DNA from: JACTOJ01 sp032335695
Lineage (GTDB): Bacteria > Bacillota > Clostridia > Clostridiales > Clostridiaceae
Reading direction: 5' to 3'
Length of the DNA: 64,000 bases
Assembly (NCBI RefSeq): GCF_032335695.1
Contig: NZ_JACTOJ010000010.1
Coordinates: 122,098 to 186,097, forward strand
Shown one piece after another: positions 55,361-63,927 of this stretch. Made by a program: the position numbers and the translations under genes. The notes beneath the pieces are model-generated. The model ran no database searches. It saw only the letters and a program-made list of their open reading frames with translations, and was not told the origin of the DNA. The stretch's first letter is position 1. Every line of letters starts with the position of its first letter.

Positions 55361-56386
55361 TTGAAAGTAAGTGATTTTGATTTTTATTTACCAGAGGAGC
55401 TTATAGCTCAACATCCTATTGAAAATAGAGATGAATCTAGATTGATGGTACTTGATAAAAAAACTGGTGATATAAAACTTGAAATATTCAAGAATATTAT
55501 AGAATATCTAAATGAGGGAGACTGCTTGGTACTTAATGATACAAGAGTTATTCCAGCAAGGCTAATTGGCGAGAAGAAAGATTCAGGTGGAAAGATTGAA
55601 TTTTTATTACTTAAAAGATTAGCTAATAATCGTTGGGAAACTTTAGTGAAGCCTGGGAAAAAGGCGAAAATTGGAACTGAGTTTTTATTTGGGGACGGTA
55701 TTTTAAAAGCAACTGTAGTAGACATAGTTGAAGAAGGAAATAGAATTGTAGAATTTGAATATGAGGGAATATTTGAAGAAATCTTGGATAAATTAGGCCA
55801 GATGCCTTTGCCACCATATATTAAGGAAACTCTTGAGGATAAAGAAAGATATCAGACTGTTTATTCGAGAGAAACTGGGTCTGCGGCTGCTCCTACTGCA
55901 GGACTTCACTTCACTAAAGAGCTATTAAAAAGAATCGAAGAAAAGGGAATCAAGATAGCCTATCTAACGCTTCATGTGGGTCTTGGGACCTTTAGACCTG
56001 TGAAAGTAGAAATCATTGAAGAGCATAAAATGCATTCAGAATTTTATGTGCTTAATGAGGAAAATGCTGAAATTATTAACGCAGCAAAAAGATCTGGAAA
56101 TAGAGTAGTAGCTGTAGGAACCACATCTTGCAGAACTTTAGAAACAATAGGTGATGGAAGCGGCTATGTAAATGCTAAGAGTGGATGGACAGATATATTT
56201 ATATATCCTGGTTACAAGTTTAAAATAGTAGATACCATGATTACTAATTTTCATCTTCCTCAATCGACTTTAATAATGTTAGTAAGTTCCATAGCCGGAA
56301 AAGAAAATATTATGAATGCTTATAATAGAGCCGTAGAAGAGAAGTTTAGATTTTTTAGCTTTGGGGATGCTATGTTTATTAAATAA
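55361..56386 (+). CDS. queA: S-adenosylmethionine:tRNA ribosyltransferase-isomerase QueA
   Basis: A 341-aa enzyme that moves the ribosyl part of SAM onto preQ1-modified tRNA to form epoxyqueuosine. Motifs: FDFYLPEELIAQHPIENRDESRLMVLD, LVLNDTRVIPARLIG, KPGKKAKIGTEF, GQMPLPPYIKE, RYQTVYSRETGSAAAPTAGLHFT and TLHVGLGTFRPV. TTG 55361 after AAAAGAGGTGC is the start; the frame is open farther upstream into ruvB but is not family-like there. Together with tgt it makes the queuosine branch of this operon. Confidence 0.96.
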   Translation: MKVSDFDFYLPEELIAQHPIENRDESRLMVLDKKTGDIKLEIFKNIIEYLNEGDCLVLNDTRVIPARLIGEKKDSGGKIEFLLLKRLANNRWETLVKPGKKAKIGTEFLFGDGILKATVVDIVEEGNRIVEFEYEGIFEEILDKLGQMPLPPYIKETLEDKERYQTVYSRETGSAAAPTAGLHFTKELLKRIEEKGIKIAYLTLHVGLGTFRPVKVEIIEEHKMHSEFYVLNEENAEIINAAKRSGNRVVAVGTTSCRTLETIGDGSGYVNAKSGWTDIFIYPGYKFKIVDTMITNFHLPQSTLIMLVSSIAGKENIMNAYNRAVEEKFRFFSFGDAMFIK

Positions 56387-56418
56387 GAAAAAATAGTGCA
56401 ACTAAGGATGTGTTACAT

Positions 56419-57549
56419 ATGTTTAAAGTTTTAAAAAAAGAAGGTAATGCTAAAAGAGGAGTGTTTACAACTGTTCATGGAGAAATTCAAACTCCAGTAT
56501 TTATGAATGTAGGAACATTGGCTGCCATAAAAGGAGCTGTTTCCTCTATGGATTTAAGAGAGATAGGCTGTCAGGTTGAACTTTCTAATACTTATCATCT
56601 CCACTTAAGACCAGGAGATGAGACAGTTTACAAGCTTGGGGGACTGCATAAATTTATGAATTGGGATAGGCCTATACTTACTGATTCAGGTGGATTTCAA
56701 GTGTTTTCTTTAGCTGGTATAAGAAAAATCCAAGAAGAGGGAGTATATTTTAATTCACATATAGATGGAAAAAGAATATTCATGGGACCAGAAGAGAGCA
56801 TGAGGATACAAAGCCATTTAGCTTCTACTATAGCTATGGCTTTTGATGAATGTATTCCTAATCCTTCTCCAAAGGAATATGTTAAAAAATCTGTAGAAAG
56901 AACCACTAGATGGCTTTATAGATGCATGGAAGAAATGAAAAAGCTTAATGCTATGGAAGATACCATAAATAAGCATCAAATGCTTTTTGGAATAAATCAA
57001 GGCGGAGTATATGACGATATAAGAATCGAACATGCAAAAGAAATTTCAAAGCTTAATTTGGATGGATATGCTATTGGTGGATTGGCAGTTGGAGAAACTC
57101 ATGAAGAAATGTATAGAATTATTGAAAGCGTAGTTCCTCATCTTCCAGAAGATAAACCTATTTACCTTATGGGAGTTGGTACACCACTTAACATATTAGA
57201 AGCAGTTGAGAGAGGCATAGACTTCTTCGATTGTGTGCTTCCAGCTAGAAATGGAAGGCATGGACATGTATTTACAAGGCAAGGAAAAATAAATATGATG
57301 AATGCAAAATATGAATTAGATAATGGTCCTGTCGATAAGGAATGTAATTGTCCTACTTGTAAAAATTATACTAGGGCTTATATAAGACATCTTTTCAAAG
57401 CAAAAGAGATGCTTGCGATGAGACTGTGTGTTATTCACAATCTATATTTTTACAATAAATTGATGGAAGATATAAGAAATGCATTGGATAATAACGATTT
57501 TTCTAATTTTAAAAATAAATTTATTGAAGAATTTAACAGAAACGTATAA
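56419..57549 (+). CDS. tgt: tRNA-guanine transglycosylase (Tgt)
   Basis: A 376-aa enzyme that swaps guanine 34 of target tRNAs for preQ1. Active-site residues: LTDSGGFQVFSLA (Asp general base), GINQGGVYDDIR, IGGLAVGETHEEMYR, and the nucleophile in FDCVLPARNGRHGHVF. The zinc site is CNCPTCKNYTRAYIRHLF with a further His near IHNLYFY. ATG 56419 has AAGGATG 9 nt upstream; GTG 56410 overlaps that site. The QueA-Tgt order is the standard one. High confidence. Confidence 0.97.
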   Translation: MFKVLKKEGNAKRGVFTTVHGEIQTPVFMNVGTLAAIKGAVSSMDLREIGCQVELSNTYHLHLRPGDETVYKLGGLHKFMNWDRPILTDSGGFQVFSLAGIRKIQEEGVYFNSHIDGKRIFMGPEESMRIQSHLASTIAMAFDECIPNPSPKEYVKKSVERTTRWLYRCMEEMKKLNAMEDTINKHQMLFGINQGGVYDDIRIEHAKEISKLNLDGYAIGGLAVGETHEEMYRIIESVVPHLPEDKPIYLMGVGTPLNILEAVERGIDFFDCVLPARNGRHGHVFTRQGKINMMNAKYELDNGPVDKECNCPTCKNYTRAYIRHLFKAKEMLAMRLCVIHNLYFYNKLMEDIRNALDNNDFSNFKNKFIEEFNRNV

Positions 57550-57596
57550 AATCATATTGAGTACATAATATTTTAATTATTACAGGAGGAATTAAT

Positions 57597-57887
57597 ATGT
57601 CCGGAGATGTTTTTAAAGGAATAGTTATACCATTTATAATTATGATAGCATTGTTTTATCTAATGGTATTCTTGCCTGAAAGCAGAAGAAGAAAAAAATA
57701 CAACACTATGCTATCTAGTGTGGCATCAAATGATGAAGTCCTTACTAAGGGCGGAATAATAGGAAAAGTGGTTAATGTTCAGGATGATTACATAATTATT
57801 CAAACAGGACCAGATAGAAGCAGATTAAAAGTTTCTAAAAATGGCATTGCAGAAATATTAAATAGTAAAAGTGAGGAAAGTAAGTAA
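57597..57887 (+). CDS. yajC: Preprotein translocase accessory subunit YajC
   Basis: A 96-aa single-span membrane protein: IPFIIMIALFYLMVFLPESRRRKK gives the helix and the basic stop, followed by the SH3-like MLSSVASNDEVLTKGGIIGKVV and IIQTGPDRSRLKVSKNGI. YajC associates with SecDF to support the Sec translocon. AGGAGGAATT precedes the ATG. SecD and SecF are encoded 2.3 kb downstream, separated by TIGR04086 and the SCIFF genes. Confidence 0.94.
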   Translation: MSGDVFKGIVIPFIIMIALFYLMVFLPESRRRKKYNTMLSSVASNDEVLTKGGIIGKVVNVQDDYIIIQTGPDRSRLKVSKNGIAEILNSKSEESK

Positions 57888-57898
57888 TATTATGTAAT

Positions 57899-58014
57899 AA
57901 AACACCTCTTTTTTACATAGATAATAACTGTATAGAAGCAAATTTTTTATACATTGTCTTTTTACTGATAATGTTAAAAAGTATTATGCTTTTTATGTAG
58001 ATGGGAGGTGTTTT
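57899..58014 (+). promoter_or_regulatory. distant inverted repeat that can mask the ribosome binding site of the TIGR04086 gene
   Basis: AAAACACCTC (57899-57908) is an exact inverted match of GAGGTGTTTT (58005-58014), 96 nt apart. The right arm contains the Shine-Dalgarno sequence GGGAGGTG of the next gene. Pairing in the mRNA would hide it. There is also a local hairpin between the arms. Function inferred. Confidence 0.4.
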
Positions 58015-58018
58015 GTAA

Positions 58019-58387
58019 ATGGAAGGAAAAAAAGTAGCAGCTAGAGTAACTAATGGAGTGCTAAGAGCTTCAATGTTTACTGTAATAATGATAATAATCT
58101 TGGCGGTAATAATGAATTTTACAGATGTAGGCAATTCGTTTTTATCCGTATATTTTGTCATAGTTACATGTATTAGTGTACTTTATGGAGCCATTTATGC
58201 AGCGAGAAAAAATAATAAAAACGGATGGCTTATAGGTATACTAGTGGCTTTTTTTTACATGATGGTATTGTACATAATTTCTGCGGTCATGTTTAATGAG
58301 CCATCTATAGAAAGTAAAGATATCATGAGGTTTGTAATAGCTTTAATGGTTGGTGCTTTATCTGGAATGCTGGGAATAAATATATAG
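58019..58387 (+). CDS. TIGR04086-family membrane protein
   Basis: A 122-aa membrane protein with four hydrophobic segments (ASMFTVIMIIILAVIMNF, FLSVYFVIVTCISVLYGAIYAA, LIGILVAFFYMMVLYIISAVM, FVIALMVGALSGMLGINI). It resembles the small four-helix YrzE/TIGR04086 family that is encoded near yajC and secDF in clostridia, including the NGVLRASMF start and the AARKNNKNGWLIG loop. GGGAGGTG precedes the ATG but lies in a possible hairpin with upstream sequence. The function is unknown. Confidence 0.8.
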   Translation: MEGKKVAARVTNGVLRASMFTVIMIIILAVIMNFTDVGNSFLSVYFVIVTCISVLYGAIYAARKNNKNGWLIGILVAFFYMMVLYIISAVMFNEPSIESKDIMRFVIALMVGALSGMLGINI

Positions 58388-58393
58388 AAATGC

Positions 58394-58422
58394 TTTATTT
58401 AGCTATATTATTATGCTATAAT
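58394..58422 (+). promoter_or_regulatory. promoter of the SCIFF precursor gene
   Basis: An extended -10 TGCTATAAT (58414-58422) with a moderate -35 TTTATT at 58394-58399, 17-bp spacer. It lies 37 nt before the scfA start. Confidence 0.5.
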
Positions 58423-58458
58423 AAATATTACCAAAAGTAATTAATGGAGGTTATTCAC

Positions 58459-58596
58459 ATGAAACATATTAGAACAATCAATAAAGCAAACTTAAAGGAT
58501 AGCTTGGCTAAGCCTGGATGCAAGGAATGTGCAAATTCATGTCAATCAGCATGTAAGACTTCTTGCACAGTAGCAAATTTAGCTTGTGAAAACTAG
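58459..58596 (+). CDS. scfA: SCIFF ranthipeptide precursor (six-cysteine peptide)
   Basis: A 45-aa precursor called SCIFF (six cysteines in forty-five residues). The N-terminal leader is MKHIRTINKANLKDSLAKPG and the core has Cys at 21, 24, 28, 32, 36 and 43. The partner radical-SAM enzyme, encoded next, installs thioether links from cysteines to nearby residues (ranthipeptide). AATGGAGG precedes the ATG. Its tight pairing with scfB and its place between yajC and secDF fit the near-universal clostridial arrangement. The mature product's role is not firmly established. Confidence 0.95.
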   Translation: MKHIRTINKANLKDSLAKPGCKECANSCQSACKTSCTVANLACEN

Positions 58597-58603
58597 CATC
58601 ATA

Positions 58604-58633
58604 TTAAAGCAGTAACTCATGTTACTGCTTTAA
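58604..58633 (+). terminator. 13-bp hairpin between scfA and scfB
   Basis: A perfect 13-bp stem, TTAAAGCAGTAAC/GTTACTGCTTTAA, with loop TCAT. Only a weak T tract follows (ATTTG), so it probably causes partial termination or protects the abundant scfA transcript from 3' decay, making far more precursor than maturase. Confidence 0.7.
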
Positions 58634-58703
58634 ATTTGAATGTAGAATGTTAAGAAAACATTTTTATAATAAATCGTAGTATTAATTTTAGGAGGAAAAT
58701 AAA

Positions 58704-60074
58704 TTGGCACTTATTCATAAATTTAAAGCGCTAGATGATTATTATGCAGTAGATGTAAATTCTGGATGTGTCCATGTAGTGGACAAGTTAGTGTATGATG
58801 TATTAATAGATGAAGATAATAGACCAGACAACAAAGAAATTATTGATAAATTAAAAGGACAATATGATGAAAAGGATATATTAGAGGCTCTAGAGGATAT
58901 AGATGAATTAATAAGCGAGGAAATGCTTTATTCTAGTGATAAATATGAGCAGGTGGCAGTTAGAGATAATTCAAAATCATTTATAAAAGCACTATGCTTG
59001 AACATAGCTCATGACTGCAATTTAAAGTGTAAATATTGTTTCGCAGATGAAGGGGAATACAAAGGACATAGAATGCTTATGACTCCAGAAATAGGAAAGA
59101 AAGCTATAGATTTTGTTATAAAAAATTCTGGACCTAGAAAGAATATAGAAGTTGATTTGTTTGGCGGAGAACCTCTTCTTTGCTTTGAAACTATAAAACA
59201 AATAGTAGAGTATGCCAAGGAGCAAGAAGTAATCAATAAAAAGAATATAAGATTTACAATGACCACAAATGCAACTTTGCTTAACGAAGAAATAATGGAA
59301 TATTTGGACAAAAACATGGGAAATATAGTATTATCCATAGATGGAAGAAAAGAAGTCAATGACAAGGTAAGAGTAAGATATGATGGAAGCGGTTCCCATG
59401 ATGCTATTTTGAAAAATATAAAATCAATGGTGGAAAGGAGAGATCCATCAAAACAATATTATGCCAGAGGTACCTTTACTAGAAATAATACTGATTTTTA
59501 CAATGATGTAATTTATTTAGCTAATGAAGGCTTTAAAGAAATCTCCATAGAGCCTGTGGTACTTCAGCCGAATGATCCATTGTCATTAAGAGAGGAAGAT
59601 CTTCCTCAAATATTTGATTCCTATGACAAGCTGTTGGAAGAAATGACAGATAGAATCGGAACAGATAAAGACTTTAAGTTCTATCATTTTAATATTGATT
59701 TAAACGGCGGCCCATGTGTTTATAAAAGAATAAGTGGCTGCGGAGCTGGACATGAATATGTGGCTATAACTCCAGAAGGAGATATTTACCCATGTCATCA
59801 ATTTGTAGGTAATGAAGAATTTAAAATTGGAACTATATTTGATGGCATTTCTAAAGAAGATATGATAGAAGATTTTAAAAAAGCTCACATTTACAATAAA
59901 CCAAAATGTAAAAACTGTTGGGCTAGATTTTATTGCAGCGGAGGTTGCCAGGCTAATAATTTTAATTTCAACGGAGATATACATGTACCATATGAATTAG
60001 GATGCGAAATTACTAAAAAGCGATTAGAATGCGCTATTGCATTAAGATGCAGTAAACAAGAAAAAAATATATAA
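58704..60074 (+). CDS. scfB: SCIFF maturase, radical SAM/SPASM thioether enzyme
   Basis: A 456-aa enzyme that forms thioether crosslinks in SCIFF (characterised relative: CteB). A precursor-recognition region occupies the first 85 residues (YYAVDVNSGCVHVVDKLVYDVL, ELISEEML). The SAM cluster is CNLKCKYCFADEGEY. The SPASM region has CGAGHEYVAITPEGDIYPCHQFVGNEEF, CKNCWARFYCSGGC and a final Cys near GCEITKKRLEC. TTG 58704 has TTAGGAGGAAAATAAA upstream. Separate from scfA by the intercistronic hairpin. Confidence 0.95.
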   Translation: MALIHKFKALDDYYAVDVNSGCVHVVDKLVYDVLIDEDNRPDNKEIIDKLKGQYDEKDILEALEDIDELISEEMLYSSDKYEQVAVRDNSKSFIKALCLNIAHDCNLKCKYCFADEGEYKGHRMLMTPEIGKKAIDFVIKNSGPRKNIEVDLFGGEPLLCFETIKQIVEYAKEQEVINKKNIRFTMTTNATLLNEEIMEYLDKNMGNIVLSIDGRKEVNDKVRVRYDGSGSHDAILKNIKSMVERRDPSKQYYARGTFTRNNTDFYNDVIYLANEGFKEISIEPVVLQPNDPLSLREEDLPQIFDSYDKLLEEMTDRIGTDKDFKFYHFNIDLNGGPCVYKRISGCGAGHEYVAITPEGDIYPCHQFVGNEEFKIGTIFDGISKEDMIEDFKKAHIYNKPKCKNCWARFYCSGGCQANNFNFNGDIHVPYELGCEITKKRLECAIALRCSKQEKNI

Positions 60075-60147
60075 TTTTCCTTAAGTTGACTATTACTGTT
60101 TCAAGTAATATAATAAATTCTATGAATTCATACAGAGGGGGAGAAAG

Positions 60148-61416
60148 ATGAAAGCAAGAGCAAAAGCAAGAAAATCAAGCAAACTTAAGCACGGAATTAT
60201 CTTTCTGTTATGTGTTGTAATAATATTTATATCTTCATATATCGGAATTAAAGGCTTAGATATCTTTGGATACCGTGTGCAATCCTTTGGAGAAGTAATT
60301 AAGAAAGGGTTGGACCTGCAAGGCGGAGTGAGTATAGTGGAGCAGGTAGTATCAGGTAATAAGGACGCAAAAACCCTTGAAACTACTAAAGAAGTATTAG
60401 GATTAAGAGTAAACCCTAATGGAGTAAGTGAAACAACTTTAACAATTGAAGGCAATGACAAAATAAGAATAGATATTCCAGGAAAGGATGATGCAAGTTC
60501 CATAATTGACACTGTTAGCAAGCCAGGAAAGCTTACCTTTAAGGATTCAAGTGGAAATGTAGTTTTGACAGGATCGGATGTTAAGAGTGCTAGTGTTGGT
60601 TATGATCAGAATACATCATCTCCTGTAGTAAACCTAGAATTAAATGATGCTGGTACTAAAAAATTTGCAGATGCTACTAAAAATAACATAGGTAAAGCTA
60701 TATCCATATATATGGATGATACAGAGGTATCTAGTCCTACAGTTAACGATGCTATTACCAATGGCAAGGCTATTATTTCAAATCTTCAGAGCTCTGAAGA
60801 AGCCAGTAAAATAGCTAATTATATACAATCAGGAGCTTTGCCAGTTACGCTTAAAAATGTGGAAACAAAGACAGTTGGACCAACTATTGGAGCTGTGGCT
60901 ATACCATTAAGCTTAAAAGCGGCTGCAGTTGGAATAGCAATAGTATTTTTGTTCATGTTTATATACTATAGAGTTCCTGGTATTTTAGCAGATTTAGCTT
61001 TGATAATATTCATACTTCTTACGTTGCTGTCTTTTGTTATTGTAGACGTAACCTTGTCGCTTCCAGGTATAGCTGGACTACTTTTAACAATAGGTATTGC
61101 AGTAGATGGAAATGTACTTATATTTGAAAGAATTAAGGAAGAATTGAGAAACGGAAAATCCATAAGATCATCAATAGATGCTGGATTTCATAGAGCACTT
61201 CCTTCTATAGTTGACTCTAATACTACAACAATAATATCAGGTGTTGTACTTAGTATACTTGGTTCTGGATCAGTTAAAGGCTTTGCAATAACTTTAATAA
61301 TCGGTACACTATTTAGTATGTTTACTTCCCTAGTTGTAACAAAGTTTTTAGTGAGATTAGCTTTTAATGTAGGATTTTTGAATAAACCAGGTTACTTTGG
61401 TGTGAAGAGGGGGTAG
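60148..61416 (+). CDS. secD: Protein translocase subunit SecD
   Basis: A 422-aa membrane protein that uses the proton or sodium gradient to drive late steps of Sec export. N-terminal helix (GIIFLLCVVIIFISSYIGIKG), the P1-like extracytoplasmic region with KKGLDLQGGVSIV and LGLRVNPNGVSETTL, and the C-terminal five helices with TVGPTIGAVAIPLSLKAAAVG and the conserved GIAVDGNVLIFERIKEEL. Clostridial SecD is shorter than E. coli SecD (about 615 aa); this length is usual for the phylum. GAGGGGGAG precedes the ATG. It overlaps nothing and is 6 bp from secF. Confidence 0.95.
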   Translation: MKARAKARKSSKLKHGIIFLLCVVIIFISSYIGIKGLDIFGYRVQSFGEVIKKGLDLQGGVSIVEQVVSGNKDAKTLETTKEVLGLRVNPNGVSETTLTIEGNDKIRIDIPGKDDASSIIDTVSKPGKLTFKDSSGNVVLTGSDVKSASVGYDQNTSSPVVNLELNDAGTKKFADATKNNIGKAISIYMDDTEVSSPTVNDAITNGKAIISNLQSSEEASKIANYIQSGALPVTLKNVETKTVGPTIGAVAIPLSLKAAAVGIAIVFLFMFIYYRVPGILADLALIIFILLTLLSFVIVDVTLSLPGIAGLLLTIGIAVDGNVLIFERIKEELRNGKSIRSSIDAGFHRALPSIVDSNTTTIISGVVLSILGSGSVKGFAITLIIGTLFSMFTSLVVTKFLVRLAFNVGFLNKPGYFGVKRG

Positions 61417-61422
61417 GAATGT

Positions 61423-62301
61423 ATGCTTAAAATAATTGAAAAGAGCAAAATTTGGTTTGGTATATCACTAGCGATAATAATATTCGGAATGATTTATTTG
61501 GGTGTACATAAGCTTAACTTGGGTATAGATTTTACAGGTGGGTCTACGATAACTATAGATATGGGTAAGAAGTTTAATAAAGAAGATGTTGAACCTACTA
61601 TTCAAAAGTATGCCCCAGATGAAATATCTAATGTGGTAAATACAACACAACTAGAGATTGATTCTAACAAGTTGACTCAGGATAAAGTTACTAATATGGT
61701 TAAAGAACTTAAGGATAAATATAAATTGCCGGATAAAGCTATAGTAAATCAGAGTACTATAAGTAGTTCTATAGGTACTGAACTTAAAGTTAAAGCTATA
61801 GAAGCTCTAGCAGTGGCTACTATAATAATATTAGGCTACATAGCATTTAGATTTAAAGATTGGAGATTTGGAATAGCTGCTGTAATTGCTTTGATTCACG
61901 ATGTGCTTATTACTCTTTCGGTTTATGCCATATTCCAAGTACCTGTAAATTCTCCATTTATCGCAGCAATGTTAACAATAACAGGTTACTCAATCTGTGA
62001 TACTGTAGTAATATTTGACAGGATAAGAGAGAACCAAAGGACATTTAGAGGAAAAGAGATTATTGATATAGCAGATATAAGCATTACTCAAAGTATAACA
62101 AGATCTATGAATACAGTTTTTACAGTTTTAACTATGTTAAGTGCTGTTTACTTTATCGTAGATGTGCCTACAATAAAAGAATTTACATTCCCGCTAATTA
62201 TAGGAATATTCTCAGGTGCATATTCTTCTATATGTATAGCGAGTCCATTGTGGGTTTTATTTAAGAGAGTAAAAAAGAAAAAAACTGCAAAACTTGCATA
62301 A
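61423..62301 (+). CDS. secF: Protein translocase subunit SecF
   Basis: A 292-aa partner of SecD. Starts with WFGISLAIIIFGMIYLG, then the SecF signature LGIDFTGGSTITID, the extracytoplasmic domain (about 55-125), and five C-terminal helices with AVIALIHDVLITLSVYAIF, ITGYSICDTVVIFDRIRENQRTF and SITRSMNTVFTVLTMLS. ATG 61423 with GGGGTAGG upstream. A terminator overlaps its stop. Acts in the cell membrane with SecD and YajC. Confidence 0.95.
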   Translation: MLKIIEKSKIWFGISLAIIIFGMIYLGVHKLNLGIDFTGGSTITIDMGKKFNKEDVEPTIQKYAPDEISNVVNTTQLEIDSNKLTQDKVTNMVKELKDKYKLPDKAIVNQSTISSSIGTELKVKAIEALAVATIIILGYIAFRFKDWRFGIAAVIALIHDVLITLSVYAIFQVPVNSPFIAAMLTITGYSICDTVVIFDRIRENQRTFRGKEIIDIADISITQSITRSMNTVFTVLTMLSAVYFIVDVPTIKEFTFPLIIGIFSGAYSSICIASPLWVLFKRVKKKKTAKLA

Positions 62302-62330
62302 ATAAAAAGCGGGAAACCGCTTTTTATTAT
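62301..62330 (+). terminator. terminator after secF
   Basis: AATAAAAAGCGG/CCGCTTTTTATT, a perfect 12-bp stem with loop GAAA (a GNRA tetraloop) and a T tail. Confidence 0.92.
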
Positions 62331-62379
62331 TTTGTGCAATTGTCGATTAAGTAGGTGTATAATAAAATTTATAAAAAAT

Positions 62380-62408
62380 TTGTCAAAGTCTACTTTTTAA
62401 ATTATAAT
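62380..62408 (+). promoter_or_regulatory. promoter of the RecJ-like gene
   Basis: TTGTCA at 62380-62385 and TATAAT at 62403-62408, separated by exactly 17 bp: a near-consensus vegetative promoter, 32 bp before the start codon. With the preceding terminator it makes this gene a separate transcription unit from secDF. Confidence 0.75.
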
Positions 62409-62440
62409 AGATATGTTCTAAAATAATTGGAGGGTTAACT

Positions 62441-63304
62441 ATGGCAAAATTTGTAGAGGCTTTTAATCAGCCAGGCTTTTTAACAAATTACAATCCATTT
62501 TTTTTAAAGGATATGAGTAAGGCCATGGAAAGAGCGGTAAAAGCTATAAATAATAGAGAAAAGATAGTTCTCTATGGTGCCTGCGATGCAGATGCTATAT
62601 GTGGTGTTTCGTTATTACTTTTATTATTTAAATATTTAAATGCAGATGTTGAATATTATATTCATGATAGTATTTCAAAAAGTTTAAGTACGGATGCAAT
62701 AAGAAATCATATTAGTTTTCTTGGTGCAAAATTGATTATAACTGTAGGATGCAGTATTGAATCAGAACTTCAAGCAAGTTTATGCAAAGAAATGAGTATG
62801 GATGTGCTTGTTTTAGATAATTGTGAAGAAGGATTGAGCTTTGGTGCTATATGCGTTAACCCTAAACAGAAAGAATGTCTATATAAATTTAAGTTTCTTT
62901 CTTATAGTGGTGTCGCTTATAAATTAGCTCAAGCACTTTCTATGTATTATGATATGAAAGGTGTTATAAAGTACACGGATTTAGTTTCTATTGGAACTAT
63001 AGCCTCAGAGCTTCCTTTAGAGTATGAAAATGAAATTCTTGCATATGAAGGACTAGAGCATATATCTAAATCTAAAAATAGAGGAGTTAAGGCATTAATT
63101 AAAGTAAATGGAATTGAAAATATAACTTTGGAAAGCTTAAAAAAGATGGCTGCATGCATAAAACCAACTATGAATGTTGTAGGAAAAATGGATAATGCTA
63201 GAATAGCTGTCGAGTTATTTACTACTAGTGATGGTTATAGAGCTAGTCAAATCGCAAAGTATCTAAGCAAAGAGGTAAATAATTACATAAATGATGCTAT
63301 ATAA
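62441..63304 (+). CDS. RecJ-like DHH-family protein with degenerate active site
   Basis: A 287-aa protein that looks like the N-terminal phosphoesterase half of RecJ, which is found between secF and apt in related genomes. Motif I reads YGACDADAICG (D49 and D51 kept, the preceding Asp replaced by Ala). The motif II region is ITVGCSIES where RecJ has ITVDNGI. Motif III is LDNCEEG where RecJ has DHHEPG. The middle and C-terminus keep the RecJ-like segments ICVNPKQKECLYKF, LSYSGVAYKLAQAL, DLVSIGTIASELPL and RGVKALIKVNG. It is also about half of RecJ's length. GGAGGGTTAACT precedes ATG. Loss of catalysis is inferred; a binding or regulatory role is possible. Confidence 0.75.
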   Translation: MAKFVEAFNQPGFLTNYNPFFLKDMSKAMERAVKAINNREKIVLYGACDADAICGVSLLLLLFKYLNADVEYYIHDSISKSLSTDAIRNHISFLGAKLIITVGCSIESELQASLCKEMSMDVLVLDNCEEGLSFGAICVNPKQKECLYKFKFLSYSGVAYKLAQALSMYYDMKGVIKYTDLVSIGTIASELPLEYENEILAYEGLEHISKSKNRGVKALIKVNGIENITLESLKKMAACIKPTMNVVGKMDNARIAVELFTTSDGYRASQIAKYLSKEVNNYINDAI

Positions 63305-63408
63305 TTATTGATTAAGTTTGCCATAAATTATATAATTAAGCTATGCCATAGGGCACATAACAACATTAATATAATGATTCTGTTAATGAATTTTTTGGAG
63401 GAGTAATG

Positions 63409-63927
63409 ATGGGGATAAAGGATAAGATTAGAATAATTGATGGATTTCCTAAGGAAGGTATTAGTTTTAAGGATGTAACTACTTTAATACAAGATGGTGA
63501 AGGACTTAGGGAAAGTGTAGATGAAATAGTTAAAAACTTAAAAGATAAAAACATAGATTTAATAGTTGGCCCAGAAGCTAGAGGATTTATATTTGGAGTG
63601 CCTGTTGCCTATGCGCTAGGAGTCGGATTTGTTCCTGTAAGAAAAAAAGGAAAACTTCCATATGAAACTATTCAGATTCAATATGATTTGGAATATGGCA
63701 GCGATATTTTAGAAATTCATAAAGATGCTATAAAGCCTGGAGCTAAGGTTGCAATAGTAGATGACCTTCTTGCTACTGGAGGAACTATAGGAGCTGTGGC
63801 TAAGCTTGTAGAAATGGTTGGAGGAGAAGTAGTCTCCTTGAATTTTGTGATAGAACTTACAGATTTAAAAGGTGGAGAAAAGCTAGAAAAGTATAAAGTC
63901 AATTCTTTAGTAAAGTATGATGTATAA
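63409..63927 (+). CDS. apt: Adenine phosphoribosyltransferase
   Basis: A 172-aa enzyme that makes AMP from adenine and PRPP. N-terminus IKDKIRIIDGFPKEGISFKD, VGPEARGFIFGVPVAYALG, VPVRKKGKLPYET, EYGSDILEIHKDAI and the PRPP loop VAIVDDLLATGGTI. ATG 63409 fits TTGGAGGAG better than ATG 63406. It belongs to purine salvage with hpt and pbuG. In related genomes relA/spoT follows; here the window ends 73 bp after the stop, in AT-rich sequence with no feature I can support. Confidence 0.96.
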   Translation: MGIKDKIRIIDGFPKEGISFKDVTTLIQDGEGLRESVDEIVKNLKDKNIDLIVGPEARGFIFGVPVAYALGVGFVPVRKKGKLPYETIQIQYDLEYGSDILEIHKDAIKPGAKVAIVDDLLATGGTIGAVAKLVEMVGGEVVSLNFVIELTDLKGGEKLEKYKVNSLVKYDV

